Shown piece after piece: positions 1 to 12,265 of a stretch of DNA of 64,000 nucleotides. The translations under genes and the position numbers were made by a program. Under the pieces are notes generated by a model. The model saw only the letters and a list, made by a program, of their open reading frames with translations, was not told the origin of the DNA and made no database searches. The stretch lies in the NCBI GenBank assembly GCA_963969595.1, contig OZ018408.1, positions 45,013,022 through 45,077,021 on the forward strand. Reading direction: 5' to 3'. Numbering within the stretch: position 1 is the stretch's first letter; every line of letters starts with the position of its first letter. The DNA is from Neckera pumila. Its lineage: Eukaryota > Streptophyta > Bryopsida > Hypnales > Neckeraceae.

Positions 1-20
1 AATACTCACACAGCCGTTTA

Positions 21-286
21 GTCCAGTCACAGGTTCATAATAATATTTGACAATTTGCTAAGCAGTACAGCCCACTCATTGGATCAGAACAAGCAAACTA
101 GTAATTTTATAATTTTCACAACCACAACACAAACACACAGAATGTAATTTAGCACAAATAAATAAAGAGATCCAATCACTGGATTCTCAGGACAAATTGT
201 TAAAATATTTCACAATTCAGAGGATCCAATCACTAGATCTTGATTGCGAATTATAAAAATGCTCAATTTAGTCCAATCACTGGATC
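21..286. repeat. Five dispersed copies of a short palindromic motif
   Basis: A motif close to GATCCAATCACTGGATC, itself an imperfect palindrome, recurs near 21, 71, 169, 223 and 271. The spacing is irregular, so this is not a satellite. It may be the end of a longer terminal repeat lying to the left of the window. No gene is visible in 1-560. Confidence 0.5.
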
Positions 287-819
287 TAAATTTAGAGCTT
301 ATAAGACAAATTGCTTATAAGAAATATTATATTGAAGAAGTTCAAAGTACATGAAGACGAGACAACTTGACAAAAGCTATTTGATAACCGAGAGAGTGGG
401 GGCAAAGAAATGACAAATTGCTTGGCTATATGCAAAACTGAAGACAACTATTCAAACCCGAAGTGTAGAGTCAACTTGTCTTTTGCCGTCTTAAACCTTT
501 TATGTTTCTTTCTAAATCCTTTCTAATCTGGCAATTTGTCTATATTACTACTCTATTGTGTGAACTCTTTGTCAATTTGTCTCTATTTACACTATTCACA
601 ACAAATTGTCAAAAAATCAAAAATTTCAAGAGACTACAATGATTTACAAAATTGTTGTTGGATTGAGGGCCATAAATCAATTGTGAAGATTGCGCATGTG
701 GTCAAAAGGTTGTTGTTAATGTGGTAGTTGTTATCTACTACTTTGTGTAATCCATCCATCCATACTTTAAGTTCGACTATTTGTTTTGTGTAATTTTGAG
801 ATATTTGACACTACATGTC

Positions 820-1260
820 ATCCGGTTGCATTCTTGGTACCATTGGAAAGCCCTTGGCAATGGGAGGGGCGCACGGGCTTTGTTTCGTGGCATTTGCACA
901 TATGGTGTGAAAGTTATTGAATTTCAAAGTTTTATTGTTATTAAATTGAAAAATTGAAAAATTAATTTTATTTTTAAATTATATTGTGGCAATGGCAAAG
1001 GGCACACTAATTCCTTCAGTTAGGCTGTTTGTTCAGTTGTTTGTTTTGTTTGCTATGGGATCTCTGGACGATGCGTCTCTTAGTTATATTCTTGGTACCG
1101 TTGGAAAGCCGTCTGCAAAGAGGGGTGCATGGGCTTTGTCTTAGGGCATTTGGACCTATGATTGAAAATATATTGAATTTTTGATTTTTTATGAATTAAA
1201 AAAATCAAAAAATGGCCTTTATTTTTATTTTGACTTTAGCAATAGTAGAGGGCGTGTAGT
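820..1260 (+). repeat. Two degenerate head-to-tail copies of repeat X
   Basis: Both copies (about 820-1015 and 1020-1260) carry the core CTTGGTACCRTTGGAAAGCC, then a 'gggctttg..ggcattt' block and an AT-rich tail. Better preserved copies lie at 9590-9990 (inverted) and 23147-24345. Function and class are unknown. A GTTT-rich stretch sits between the two copies, at the position where the other copies carry (GTTT)n expansions. Confidence 0.6.
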
Positions 1261-1465
1261 TAAACTTTTACAATACCCGTATTTAGTTTTTCTAAGACAA
1301 TAGAAGATATTTAGTATTTAAAAAACACATGGATATAAAAATAACTTTGAAATAGCTAATTAAATTTAAAAAGAAGAAGATTAGGGGTACTTTTTATAAG
1401 GGTTAAAAGTTAAAAATAAAAAATAAAAAATAAATAAAAGTAAAAGTAAAAGTAAAATCAAACAG

Positions 1466-1518
1466 TCACAACGACCCTTGCTAAAGGTCGTGACTGTAGA
1501 CAAGAAGACTATAAATAG
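1466..1518 (+). promoter_or_regulatory. Hairpin plus TATA-like box upstream of a decayed ORF
   Basis: A 30-bp imperfect hairpin with arms like GTCACAACGACC and GGTCGTGAC (about 1466-1495) is followed by TATAAATAG at 1510-1518. About 390 bp downstream begins a long frame broken only by TGA codons. This could be the promoter of an old retroelement or gene. The assignment rests on motif shape alone. Confidence 0.25.
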
Positions 1519-1900
1519 ATTTCAAAAGATGATAACTATGGCATTCAATAGATGACCCATGTAAGTATTCTTAATATATATTTGAGTTTCATTGTTTCAA
1601 TACTTGTCTTGTGTAATTTATATGTTTGAAATTAGGAGATTATTTCCTTCTGAGAGTGTCGTACTGTTGATTATACCATTTTCAAAGTTTAGGGATTTGC
1701 ATACTGTGAAAATTTGGGCTCTGGTAATCTTGATCGAATAAGGAAGTCTGGTTCACAAATCCTTTCTGGAAGTTGGAGAAGTGCGAGGACAGGAGATGAA
1801 ATCAAAATTGAAACATTGATTTGTGAAACGGAGCGCTAGTGTTGGAATTCTTGGATGTTCTGGTTGTGGAGCAGGGGCGTGGAACAGCGAGAAGATATAA

Positions 1901-2623
1901 CAGAAGATTCAAAATTTCAAAAGTTTTGATCTACTCCACGTAATTCGTTGAGTATGATCGCCCAATCATTCCCTGTCTGCAATCATCAGGTTTGAGAAGT
2001 CTAAAATTGAATTGATCCGTCGAGATTTGACTCGGGTGGAGCAGACAAAAGTTTGCAGTCGATGGAGAACGGAAATTTTGATTCTTTGTGAAAACCCAAC
2101 AATTTGAGTGCCTCTGAGTTGTGTTGATTGATTTGAACTGGTCTTGAAGACAAGCACCAGAAATTGGAGACAATTGGTGCAATTTGGGGTGGAAATTTGG
2201 TCACAGGCAGCAGCATATTTGTGAAAATTCGATCCCCATTACAAGATTCATCAGCAATTGCAGAAATCAACTCAAGATTGGAGCGTGCTTGTGAGTCTTG
2301 GAGAAGGGCGTGATTGCGAGAATGAGACTACTTGGAAAAATTTGGTTGAAATTCGTGCAAATTCAATCGCAGTTCGTGACATAGTGGCAGATTTTGGCCG
2401 CCTTTCAGATTTTGATTCTGTTGTCAAAAATTTGGATGTAATTGAGTCGTGACAATCAATTGAACTTGTTTGGAGTGTATGCAACGAGAAATTGGAAGCA
2501 AAAACATCCAATTTGGTCAAAATTGGTGAAGAATTGCTGTCGGAGTCGCAGCATCGGAGGCAGCAAGCTTCCCTGCGGGAATTAACCAATGTTGGTTTGG
2601 ACCAATTTGACCTGACTATTTGA
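1901..2623 (+). pseudogene. Decayed reading frame, product unknown
   Basis: One forward frame runs about 240 codons from just after a TAA at 1898 to a TGA at 2621, without any TAA or TAG. Its internal stops are all TGA (1949, 1955, 2105, 2129, 2222, 2450), the pattern expected if CGA arginine codons decayed by deamination of methylated C. The longest open piece, 2258-2452, reads like a charged helical protein (...VRDIVADFGRLSDFDS...). I do not recognise the family. A retroelement gag-like or leader ORF is possible given the TATA and poly(A) motifs on either side. The base composition is less AT-rich than its flanks. Confidence 0.4.
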
Positions 2624-2990
2624 CCTCAAAACACTGGAGAAAAACAAAAGGAGAAAGATAAAATTAGGTATTACACCTAAACTCACCATACTTTGCATCA
2701 ACTGAGACAATTTGACCTGTGATTGACGGACCTAAGCATTTTGCATTAAGATTGCTCATGGCAAGCACTTACTGGACAATTTGACCAACACATATAAAAA
2801 GGAATAATTAATGAATTATATGTAATATTTTCAAAGTATTATCTTGGAATTGATTAAGTCCTAGATCATACATTGCATAAGACAATTTGATCAAATCTGA
2901 AGTTTTGACCAAACTATTTGACCACCTTGTAGAACACTATATAAGACTGGGACTTCATACATTGTGTCTACATACATTAATAAAGGACTG
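2590..2990 (+). promoter_or_regulatory. LTR-like TTGACC cluster with TATA and poly(A) signals
   Basis: CAATTTGACC or TTGACC recurs at about 2605, 2623, 2712, 2780, 2905 and 2921. TATATAAG follows at 2938-2945 and AATAAA at 2979-2984. A U3-like repeat field, a TATA box and a poly(A) signal 40 bp downstream is the usual arrangement in a retrotransposon LTR. I found no primer-binding site or matching second LTR, so the class is uncertain. TTGACC is also the core of the plant W-box. Confidence 0.3.
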
Positions 2991-3261
2991 AGAACAAAAA
3001 TCCAAACCCTTGGAAATAAGAGTATTTGTGAATTACAAAACTAAAACCAAGTATTTTCAAATTTTAAGTATTATTCTATTTGAAAAGTGACATTAGTCAC
3101 ATAAACGATAGACTGATTAAACCTTTCCCTATAAAAACTTCTATACTAGTGTTTTCCTGGGTTTTGTGGAAAAAGCCAAAACCTAAATTACAGGGCGCAC
3201 AAAGTTAGTATACTAACTTAAACATGAAACATTTGTGTCCACACAAGTATAAGTTCAAGAG

Positions 3262-4206
3262 TTAACCCCTAAAGGACTGTTGTCCGTTTGGGGGACAAAT
3301 GGGATTTCGGGTAGGTACCTATGGGCTGAAATTTTCTCCTGATTTTTTGAAAATTTTTGTGAATGTGAAGAATTGAGAGAGGTATGTGGCCGAAAAAAAT
3401 AATTTGAAATTGGACCTTTGAGCAAGAAGTTATGCCATTTCTTGGAATGCATGGGGAGAGGGGGCAGCAAAAAAAATTTGCAAAATTTTGAATTTTTTTT
3501 TTTAATATTTTTTTCTAATAGATTATATTTTTTCTATATGGAAAGCTTTTATTCATTTCATTTGGATTTGTTATGAGGAATTATAGACATTCTTGTTTTT
3601 TGGGCAGTTAGAGCATCTTCTTGAAAAAAATAATTTGTAGGATTCATTTTGGAATGCAATTTTTTTAATTTTTCAAATTTATTTTTTGTATTGGTTTAGT
3701 TTGGTTTTTGTATTGGTTTAGTTTACTTGCTAGAACAATCTCACCATTGGGATTAGTGCATTTTAATTCCATCTGAAATACATTAATATTTTAGATTTCC
3801 TTCTATCTTGTACCTATTTCTACTTAACAATTATTTTAAGAATGATAATGAAGTTTTTTTGAATTTTTTTTCCCCTAGACTCTCAATTCAATTCTCTACT
3901 AGAAAGATTTAAAGCTCAAAACGCTGTAGTGCAAAAATTTTAAGTTAAAAATGTTTGAAGTCAAAAAATTTAGTCCCGCAATGTGCTGAAAAACTTGTTT
4001 TTTCCACTTTAAGCGCAGATATCTTGCAATCTGTACGGTCAAAAGTTCTGAAATTTTTTCCACATATTCTCATACTAGTTAGATATAAGATCCTACGGTT
4101 AGATGTGCAAAAAAAATAATTTTTAAATTTTTTTACTCTTTGCTCTAGAAATGGCAGTTTTGAGAGTTTTTGGGCAGAAAAAAGGCCTTGGTCCTTTAGG
4201 AATTAA
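3262..4206. mobile_element. TTAA-flanked element P1 (piggyBac-like, non-autonomous)
   Basis: Begins TTAA-CCCCTAAAGGACTG and ends GGTCCTTTAGG-AATTAA. The body carries the subfamily-B marker, a GTCC..GGGGGAC palindrome just inside the left end, and a CAAGATATC-type motif (here as ATATCTTGCAATC). It is about 0.94 kb with no transposase ORF. The family's TTAA duplication is shown directly at P6 (21669-22616). Confidence 0.75.
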
Positions 4207-7200
4207 GGTTGCCGGCCTATTTCTAGTCACCCCTTGATTTTGGTGGTATAGGCTGTTTTCTTTCTGACCATAGATTAATCAATTGAGGTACAGTTTGAGG
4301 AACAGTTATGGTACAATACGATTGGCTACGAGGCTCTCAATATTGCAACTAACCCTTGGTCGACTTTGCAAGGTGGTCAGACTTTGCATGTGGTCAAAAA
4401 TAGAAAGGTCTATATCACCATTATAGGTTGAAGAGAATCTTCCACTAAAAGATTCATAGTAATTATGTTTTCTCTAATAAAATTCTGAAAAAATATGCAG
4501 TCCTTCCAAACTCTATTTCTGTACATGAGAAAAATTCCTCACTCAAAAACCTGGACTCCAAATATGCATAATTGCTTAAGTGATTGGAAATGGGTTAGCT
4601 ACCTTAAGTCTTCTTTTCCTTCGGTTCCAGAAAGACCGATCGACAGATCGACTGACAATGAGCAATTCCTTCTTCCCTACTCTCCAATCCACAACGACTA
4701 TGAGAGCCACGTGCCTCCAGATGCTTGGTCTAGCTGCAGTAGCTGCGGTTAAGAGCAAAGAGGCTCTGGATGTCAACGCTCCAGAACAGGAGATAAAAAA
4801 AAGACTCCTGAAGACTCCCCCAATTGTCCCAAAGTATGTTCACTTGGTCAGCTTGAGCTGCAAAGATCCATTTGTCCAGAATTGAGAAACACGGATGAAA
4901 TTGTTAAAAATCAGCACTCTCTACAAAAAAAGGTCTAGTGATCAAATTTCATTCATTTGTTAAGATTTTGTAAACCGTAGGATCTTACTTTTGACAAGTA
5001 CTAGGGTAACATATAAAAAATTTGGGGTGTGAGGACAATAAATGTGTAAAAACAAAGCTTACAAAGGAAAGCAAGAAGTTTCTTTGAAAGATTGTTCAAA
5101 ATTTTGACAATGTGACTTTCTTTGGCTTGTAAGGCCTACAACTCAAATTATCTTTTCAAGGAAGATTTCATGACTTCAATTTAATTTGAGTAGGGCCTCA
5201 AGAAAGGAAGAAGTATGCAAATTTTCAAAGCAAAATGATGTTGCCATCCTTGTGCCCAAGTTGGATTTCAAAACAAACAAACAAACAAAAAACTCAATCA
5301 TTGGATCTTCATAAAAATTAGATTCCTTGGATGTTGTTTGTTTCCCTAATTTCACCAAAAAAAATGAAGAAGGAAAAACAAAACCTAATACATCATTTTA
5401 GATGCCCAAGATCTTCAAAATCTGTTTCAGTTTGCAAGGAGCCTTAAAGATTAAAAATTTGTTTGTTTGAGATACTACATCAAAATTCACAAGACAAAGA
5501 AGGGGGGAGCCAAATTAGGTACCCTGGTTAGAAGGAAGAACATTAGTTTCAATACTAATGTACTGGCAATATTCCAATACTTTGGCATAGTTCAAGACAA
5601 GCAACCTAAATCCAAAATTTGTATTGGCTATCCTAGTTTGTGACCTGAAATTAGAACTTTGTGAAAGATACAAGTCACAATTTAGGATTGTGTAAATATT
5701 GCCAATTTAATGAAATTGATGTTGAAGACTCTATACTACCAACATTCATACAAATGCCATTTAGATTGGCACACAAAGCTACAACACTTGTTACAACAAT
5801 AACTTAAGAAATATGCTTAATTACAATAAGATAATTACACCTAATTATATTGCAATACATTGACACTTGTCTAAATAAAACACTCCAAAGTCTTGAACAA
5901 TGAGTACACACATTGAGTTTGAAAATATTCAATACCTAAATCGATTTACAATTGATGATCTACCAATAAAAATTTGAATCCAAAACCTTGTGTATATAGT
6001 ATCCAAATAAGGTAGAAACACCTAAAAGCAACATTTTTTGCTCTCCCACACCAAAACAAATGGCCTTGAAGGAACATTTCCATGACTCAAAACCGCCACA
6101 ATTTTTCAAAAGCAAGCAATGAGAGGTAAGTAGTTTTGTGAAGCAACCAATGAAAGTTGAGACATTTTGTCATTTCAACAATGTCCACTCAAGGCAAGTC
6201 TAAGGTAAAACCAACCATATCCAATCCCTTTAAGCGATTTCGGGATAGATCATGAGCAATATGAGGCAATGCAAAATTTTCCATGTAGAAAGATAGGAAA
6301 TATAGAGACTACAATTTTTTTTGTAATTTTATTTCTAAAATTGACATTACTATGAACTTTGGGAGCTGAAAGTGCTTAGAACGTATAGCCAATGTCTAAA
6401 CTCTTCTAATCCCGCTCACTACTTCCTACTTTCTTGCTCATTGACTACTTCCAATGCACTTTGGGACATATATCATGATTCTATTTGTCCCACCCTTCAA
6501 AAGGAAGAAAGCACAAATTTCAAACTTTGGTTGGAAATCTATTCCAACCTTAGGTTGGAAATAGCTTCACTCTGCACATTGGCTATGGCTCCCTGGTTGA
6601 GAACATGTCATGCTACCTTTAGTTAGTCTTGTGTATAGGCTACCCTATATTTTCAGCTTTAAAAATTTGTAAAGTATTGGTAGAGTGTCTGAAAAGTACA
6701 AAACCACATATCAGTGAATCTCTTTTAGACCTCATCAAATTTTGTTGGCCATTCATTCTTTGAGATAGTGGGACCCCCCCAAACAGTTGCTTTTTGATGT
6801 TTCTACCTTCATATGGTAGGCCTACATTGTTTTATGTGTTAGAATCCTCCTAACCAGTACGTTATAAATAATCATCTGTCCATAAATTCTAAAATGTGGG
6901 TACCTTCAATATTGCAGTAATATCAATACCCCCAAAACACTTAAAATTTTTTTTCTGAAACACATGGGCAATTCTCATTGACCCCCAAAGTACTTGGAAC
7001 ATTCTCATTGACCCTGCAAACACGAACATGGACAAGCTCTTTATTTATTTATTTATGAAACACATGGACCATTATTTTCTACATGGATCATTTATTTCTT
7101 TGACAAAAATGACTGGATTACAACAGTTCGTACCTGCATCTCCAAAATGAACCACGATCGTTGTCATCTGACTTTCACCTATCGGTAATTATCAGAAGGT

Positions 7201-7250
7201 TCATGCCCCACAGTCAGTAGATGAGACTTTAGTAGAATTAAAAATTGCAT
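4207..7250 (+). repeat. Family C dispersed repeat, copy C1
   Basis: A roughly 3-kb AT-rich repeat. Parts recur at 14590-15757, 24660-28126, 31690-32530, 38790-39170 (reverse), 43000-44580 (reverse) and 51385-52535. Landmarks are 'gagagccacgygcctcc' near 4700, 'ttcaaaattttgac' near 5095, 'caataaaa.ttggaatcc' near 5966 and 'acccccccaaa' near 6773. Short frames occur (for example 4495-4752), but none is open in every copy. No transposase or terminal repeat was recognised, so the class is open. A mariner-like MITE is inserted at 6203-6623. Confidence 0.65.
6203..6623. mobile_element. Mariner-like MITE, family K (copy K1)
   Basis: The left junction is GTC-TA-AGGTAAAACCAACC and the right is CTACCTTTAGT-TA-GTCTTG. 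Other family C copies read GTCTAGTCTTGTGTATAGG here without an insert, which supports a TA duplication. Relatives with the terminus AGGTAGARCCACCCATA lie at 10901-11304, 19866-21515, 22745-23146, 25755-26137 and 61435-61664. Confidence 0.7.
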
Positions 7251-7486
7251 AGCACATTCATATGAATTCAATACCGCACTAGATGCAAATTTCATAGAAC
7301 GCCATATGATTTGACATTCTAGAAACTCTAAATAGTTGTAACTTCAGCAATTACAATTTCTCATAATGTGACCTTTTTCAGCATTTTGAACTTCTGCAAA
7401 TTATATAATTCGCAATAAAAAAAAAAAGGGTTGAGAGGGCTTTGCAAATATGCAACTCTTCTAAAGCTTTAACTTTTGGATGTTAT

Positions 7487-8017
7487 TTAACCCCTACCAT
7501 TTTTTCACCAAAAACGCTCCAAAACTGCCATTTCTAATACAAGTATCAAATTTTAGAAAAAAAACATTTTTGGACACATGTAACTGGAGGATCTTGTAGT
7601 AAACTTGTTTGAGAATGTGTAGAAAAAATTTCAGAATTTTCCACCTTGTAGATTGCAAGATATTAGCATTTGAATTGACAAAAACCCTTTTTTTGGCCCT
7701 GCGAAAAACTAGGCAGCTGCATTTCACAAGGTCACATTTAAATGAAAAAATGTCCAAAATGGTGGTTACTCCTTGGATTAATTCTTCAAAGCAAGTTGGC
7801 TACATGCTTGAGAAATTGCAAATCATTTGGAATTGTACAACATATAGGAAAAAAGTAGGTTGTAGAAAGAAGTAGAGAATGATTCAAAACACAAAATTTT
7901 TAAGAATTTAATTATGGAATTGAAAAATGTCAATCCAACGGTTGTAATGTTGTTCGTAGTGAGCTGCCCAAAATTGCTATATTGCCAAAAAATGCCATTT
8001 GGTCCTTTAGGGGTTAA
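7487..8017. mobile_element. TTAA-flanked element P2 (piggyBac-like)
   Basis: Starts TTAACCCCTACC and ends GGTCCTTTAGGGGTTAA. It is oriented opposite to P6 and internally shorter (about 0.53 kb). It shares the family body motifs ATGTAAC.GGAGGATCTTGTAG and TTGTACAACATATAGG. Its right TTAA (8014-8017) is also the left TTAA of the next element. Confidence 0.75.
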
Positions 8018-8376
8018 TCCCTAAAGTCCCAAGGCCATTTTTCTGTCCGTTTATCCAAAAAATTTAAAAAAATATATTTTGTTTAGAATCTAACCACAGG
8101 ATCTTATACTACACTTTTCTCAGATCATGATCTTTGATTGTAATTTCAATTTTTTATGGATTTTTTTTGTTGCCAGGTCTCCCCCGTTTTGAGGTTATTG
8201 TAGCATAACTTTTGCTCCCGGGCACCGATTGAAATAAAAATTACATTCTAGGAAAGCTAATAAGTTTTTTTATCTTATGGAAAAGTTTCAGAAAGTTTCA
8301 TCAAAAATTAAGCTCATAGAAACCTGCCCGAAATCCATTTTGTCCCCCGTAGGGACAATGGGATTTTAGGGGTTAA
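8014..8376. mobile_element. TTAA-flanked element P3, abutting P2
   Basis: Begins TTAATCCCTAAAGTCCC and ends ATTTTAGGGGTTAA. This is subfamily B, with a GTCCCCCGTAGGGAC palindrome near the right end and a 'gctcccgggcaccgattg' block. Only one TTAA separates it from P2, as expected when an element inserts into the TTAA flanking another. Confidence 0.75.
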
Positions 8377-8498
8377 GTTGTAACTATTGAAAATTACTGA
8401 AATTTCAATCATATGAAAGCTGTATGAAAAATGGATATTGTGCATTATTGAATTTATATGAATGTCATATAAAGTTTTAGTCCTATGAAGTTGCAATA

Positions 8499-9424
8499 TT
8501 AACCCTAAAGTTTCAAAACAATGTTTTTACAAAAACGCTCTAAAACTAGCATTTGTAGTAGAAGTACCAAATTTAAAAAAAAAAATATTTGGACATATGC
8601 AACCATAGAATCTTGTACTACACTAACTTGAAAACATGTAGAAAAAATTTCAGACATTTCCACAATGTGGATTGAAAGAAATGAGTGTTTGCTCAATCAC
8701 ATATATGCTTTTTTGGGCCTTGCAAAAAAATGGGCAGCTGCATTTCACAAGCTTGCTTTTCTATTAAATAAAGTCCAATATGGTGGTGCTTCTCTGAATT
8801 AATTTTCCTAGGCAAGTTGGCTACATGATTGAGAAATTCACATCATTTGAAATTGTACAACATATAGAAAAAAAATTGTAAGTAGAAAAAAGCAGAGAAT
8901 GATTCAAAATACTACATTGTCAAGAATTTAATTATGGAATTGAAAAATGCCAATCCCAATGGTTGCAATGTTGTAATGAATAATCTGCATCCTATGATTT
9001 TATTTTTTTCCCAAAATGTTGAAAATTGAGTTAGATAAACAACTTTAAAGTTTATTTTAGAGTAGAGAACCCATACTTGCTCGCAAACTAAAACTCCTCA
9101 TAATTTTCATCTCATTGATCAAAATGGAATGATTCAAAGCTTTCCACATTTATATAAATCTAGAAAAATGATTTCAAATTTTTATTTATGAAAAAAGTGA
9201 ATTTTCTTTATCTTCCCGAACTACCCGGCTGAGCAAAAAATAACATATTTGGCTATAACTTTTGGCTCGTACTAACAAATATCAAAAAAATTTGTTCACA
9301 TGAAAAATATTCTTTGTCCACAACTTCTCTTAAAGTTTGGGCCTAAAACATGCAAATCTCTAGTCACACATATTTGCCTATAATTTCTATGTTGCCAAAA
9401 AACACATGCTGGTCCTTTAGGGGT
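8499..9424. mobile_element. TTAA-flanked element P4
   Basis: Left end TTAACCCTAAAG. Right end GGTCCTTTAGGGGT, where the flanking TTAA is lost. Internally collinear, in reverse, with P6 and P8. Its stretch near 9045 (TTTATTTTAGAGTAG) is the unoccupied version of the site that P15 entered at 58312. Confidence 0.7.
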
Positions 9425-9589
9425 GTCATGCATAGTATGCATGTCATATGAAGTTTTAATTATATGAAAGTTGCATCTGGTATGGACCTTCATACACATT
9501 ATTATCATATGAGAGTCAATGACAGTGATAAGGGTTATTTTTTGAAAAGTGGACCTTGGATTGAGCCCCTTCCTTCAACAAAACTAGTG

Positions 9590-9990
9590 TGAACCTGTGC
9601 CATTGGCCCAATTTTCATCTACTCCCGGTTCCACTCCTGGTTCTACTTCCGATTCTACTCCCAGTTCTACTCCCGGTTCCACTCCCAGTTCTACTCCCGG
9701 TTCCACTCCCAGTACCAAGAATGCCACCAAAATCAAAGTAAAAGTAATTTTCTAATTTTTTAATCAATAAATACTTTGAAATTCAATAACTTTTGCACCA
9801 CCGCTCCAAACACCACAAAACCAAGCCGGTGCACCCCTCCTCGGCGAGAGCTTTCCGACGGTACCAAGCACGCGGCTGGAGGACGCATGGTCAAGAAGTT
9901 GTCTACGCTCCAAACAAAACAAAACAAACAAACAAACAAACAAACAAACAAACAAACAAACAAACAGCCTCATTTAAGGTATTGATTGTT
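9590..9990 (-). repeat. Repeat X with VNTR and (AAAC)n
   Basis: An inverted copy of the repeat also seen at 23147-24345. In order it holds a 12-bp minisatellite (9620-9713, unit like ACTCCCGGTTCC, nearly 8 copies), an AT tail, a GC-rich core (9820-9900) and (AAAC)n at 9911-9966. Reading frames here are low-complexity artefacts. Confidence 0.7.
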
Positions 9991-10898
9991 TGAATCAACT
10001 TCATTGGTGAGAAAAGTTTTGTTTAGCAACTTATACTACACTTCATAGAGCTTGTCATAGAGAATTTGGGCTCAACCAGCCATAGGCCTCTTCTTGAGAA
10101 TATCAACCAGCCTTGGCTTCAAATTGTTCAATTTGCAACTGATTGCCCCAATTTTGATCAACCAAATACTTTTTATTTTTTACCCTTAGCCTACTTAGTT
10201 TCTTCTTCAATCATTTCAATTTGAACCAGCCATTTTCAATTAATACAGTTGACTTTCCAATTTGTTTCCAACTTGCCAGATCCACAAGCTTAAAATGTCA
10301 ACAAATATATAGCAAAACCTTGTCTCCATATGTTTGAAATCAACAAAATTTACCATATTTATGGTTGGAATTGGACATGGACTTGTCCATCAATAAGTTG
10401 ATGGCCATGAATCTACCACCTTCCTATCATGCCATAGTTTCATCATCTTTCATATAAAATCAAAAGCCATGACATAATAGAAAAGAAACCTATCACTATT
10501 ATGCTACATATGCAATGCAAAGACGAAATATATCAAATATGAAGTTCAAAATCAATATCATCATCCTTTCCTTCAAGGTTGAAATGTCCCTAAAGATATT
10601 TCTTTGGATGTGAAAATAACCACCTTGAATTTGGTAGAACTCCTCCACAAAATCATAGCCACTTACAAATGTAATCAAGATCCTCACAAGGGCCTTCTAT
10701 TGCAACACACATAATAGAATTCAAGTGTTTGGTTTACAATCTATTGCAAACCTTTGTTTCAATGCATTTCATGTTTAGGTTGGGCTTAGCATATCTACAC
10801 CTACCACCAAGTATCCATCCATTGAAGGCTTCAATAGGCCAAATCTTCTCCCTCTCTCTCCAACACTTTGAGCATCTGCTAGTTTCCATAATTTATGT
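9991..10898. other. AT-rich stretch without recognised features
   Basis: No ORF above 75 codons has recognisable content, and no terminal repeat was found. 'caaccagcc'-type phrases recur near 10070-10230 but form no clear array. Confidence 0.4.
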
Positions 10899-10900
10899 TA

Positions 10901-11304
10901 AGGTAAAACTCCCCATTACCGACTACCACCCCACTGTTATTCAATAGGGTTTCTTAAAATGCAAGAGAGGCTAGCACTCATTTCCAACCATTAGGTCTTG
11001 GTTTCCAACCGCCATTTCCACCATTCTTGTCTTGACACATGTTCTTGGTTTGGAGTGCCAAAGTGAACAAGAAGTAGATCCTTAAATAATTGAAATTAAA
11101 AGACTCTATACATTGGACATAAGTCAAGGCCAACTTTTGACTTTAAAAATTCATAATAATTTTAGTTCATGCAATAAAATTACCAAATTTTTTTGCAATC
11201 TCCGTCATTTCTATAGATGCACCTCTGAAAATATTTGATTTGTCTTGCACTACTTCAAATCATGTCGGAATTCCTTAATCGGTCGGTTACGGATGGTTCG
11301 ACCT
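10901..11304. mobile_element. Mariner-like MITE, family K (copy K5)
   Basis: TA at 10899-10900 is followed by AGGTAAAACTCCCCATTACC. The right end is GGTTACGGATGGTTCGACCT followed by TA at 11305. The terminal inverted repeats match over about 25 bp with mismatches. Length is 404 bp. No ORF. Confidence 0.7.
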
Positions 11305-11422
11305 TAATCTTGAAGGGACAAAATAACATTTTTGGCAACATAGCATTTTTGTCATCCATTTATGAATGAAATTTTCATTTTTTTCTTTTAAATTTGGATA
11401 CAACATGTAGTTGAAGAGTAGC

Positions 11423-12265
11423 TTAACCTCTAAAGGCCCAAAGTCCCCTTGGGGGACACTTGGGATTTTGGGCAGGCTTGTGTGACATAAAATTTTGGCT
11501 TGATTTTTTTAGACCTTTTTTTAAGATAGGGAATCACATTAGCTTTCTAAAAGTATAATTTTTTTTCAAAATTGGTGCCCGGGAGTAAAAGTTATGCCAC
11601 CAAAGTCAAAAAAGCAACTTGCCGGGCAAAAGAAACCCTTGTAAAGAATTGTATTTAAAATTTAATTTTTTTTCTCAAAGATCATGTTTTTGTCTATATT
11701 TGAAGCTTTGATTCATTCTATTTGGATTCAAAACGAGGAAGTTATAGACAGTCTTGTTTTTGGGGCAATCTAGCATCTTCTTCAAATGTAAAAACAATCC
11801 CACTGTTGGGATTATGGTGTTTTAATTCCACCTAAGAGCTATTAACAATTTAATGCTTCATTCAATTTTGGACCTACTTCTACTTAACAATTCTTTTATA
11901 TGTGAAATTCAAGTTTTGACATCCTGTAATTTTTTTCCTCGAATCTCAACTCAAATGTTCAATATAAAAAAAAATAACCCAATGGTGTGTAGTGCAAAAA
12001 AATCTACAAATGGCCGTCAAAGTCATCTGAAATTGAAGGCTACAATTCAAAAAACTTTTTATTCCAACTTCAAATGCTAATATCTTCCAATCTGTACAGT
12101 CAAAGTTCATGAAATTTTTACCACATAATCTAAGACAAGTGAAGTTCACAATCCTATGGTTAGATTCTAAAAAAAAAGTTATTTTGGTTTCTTGAGTGAT
12201 TGCAGCAGAAATGGCAGTTTTAGTGGTTTCGGAACCAGAAACTGCCTTGGGCCTTCAGGGGTTAA
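11423..12265. mobile_element. TTAA-flanked element P5
   Basis: Starts TTAACCTCTAAAGGCCC and ends GGGCCTTCAGGGGTTAA. Subfamily B: GTCCCCTTGGGGGAC lies just inside the left end, and a 'tgcccgggag' block and a 'caatctgtacagtcaaag' block follow. Confidence 0.75.

Noticed and set aside
21..286. CRISPR-like regularly spaced repeat
   Set aside because: Spacing is irregular, copies are degenerate, and the context is a plant nuclear genome.
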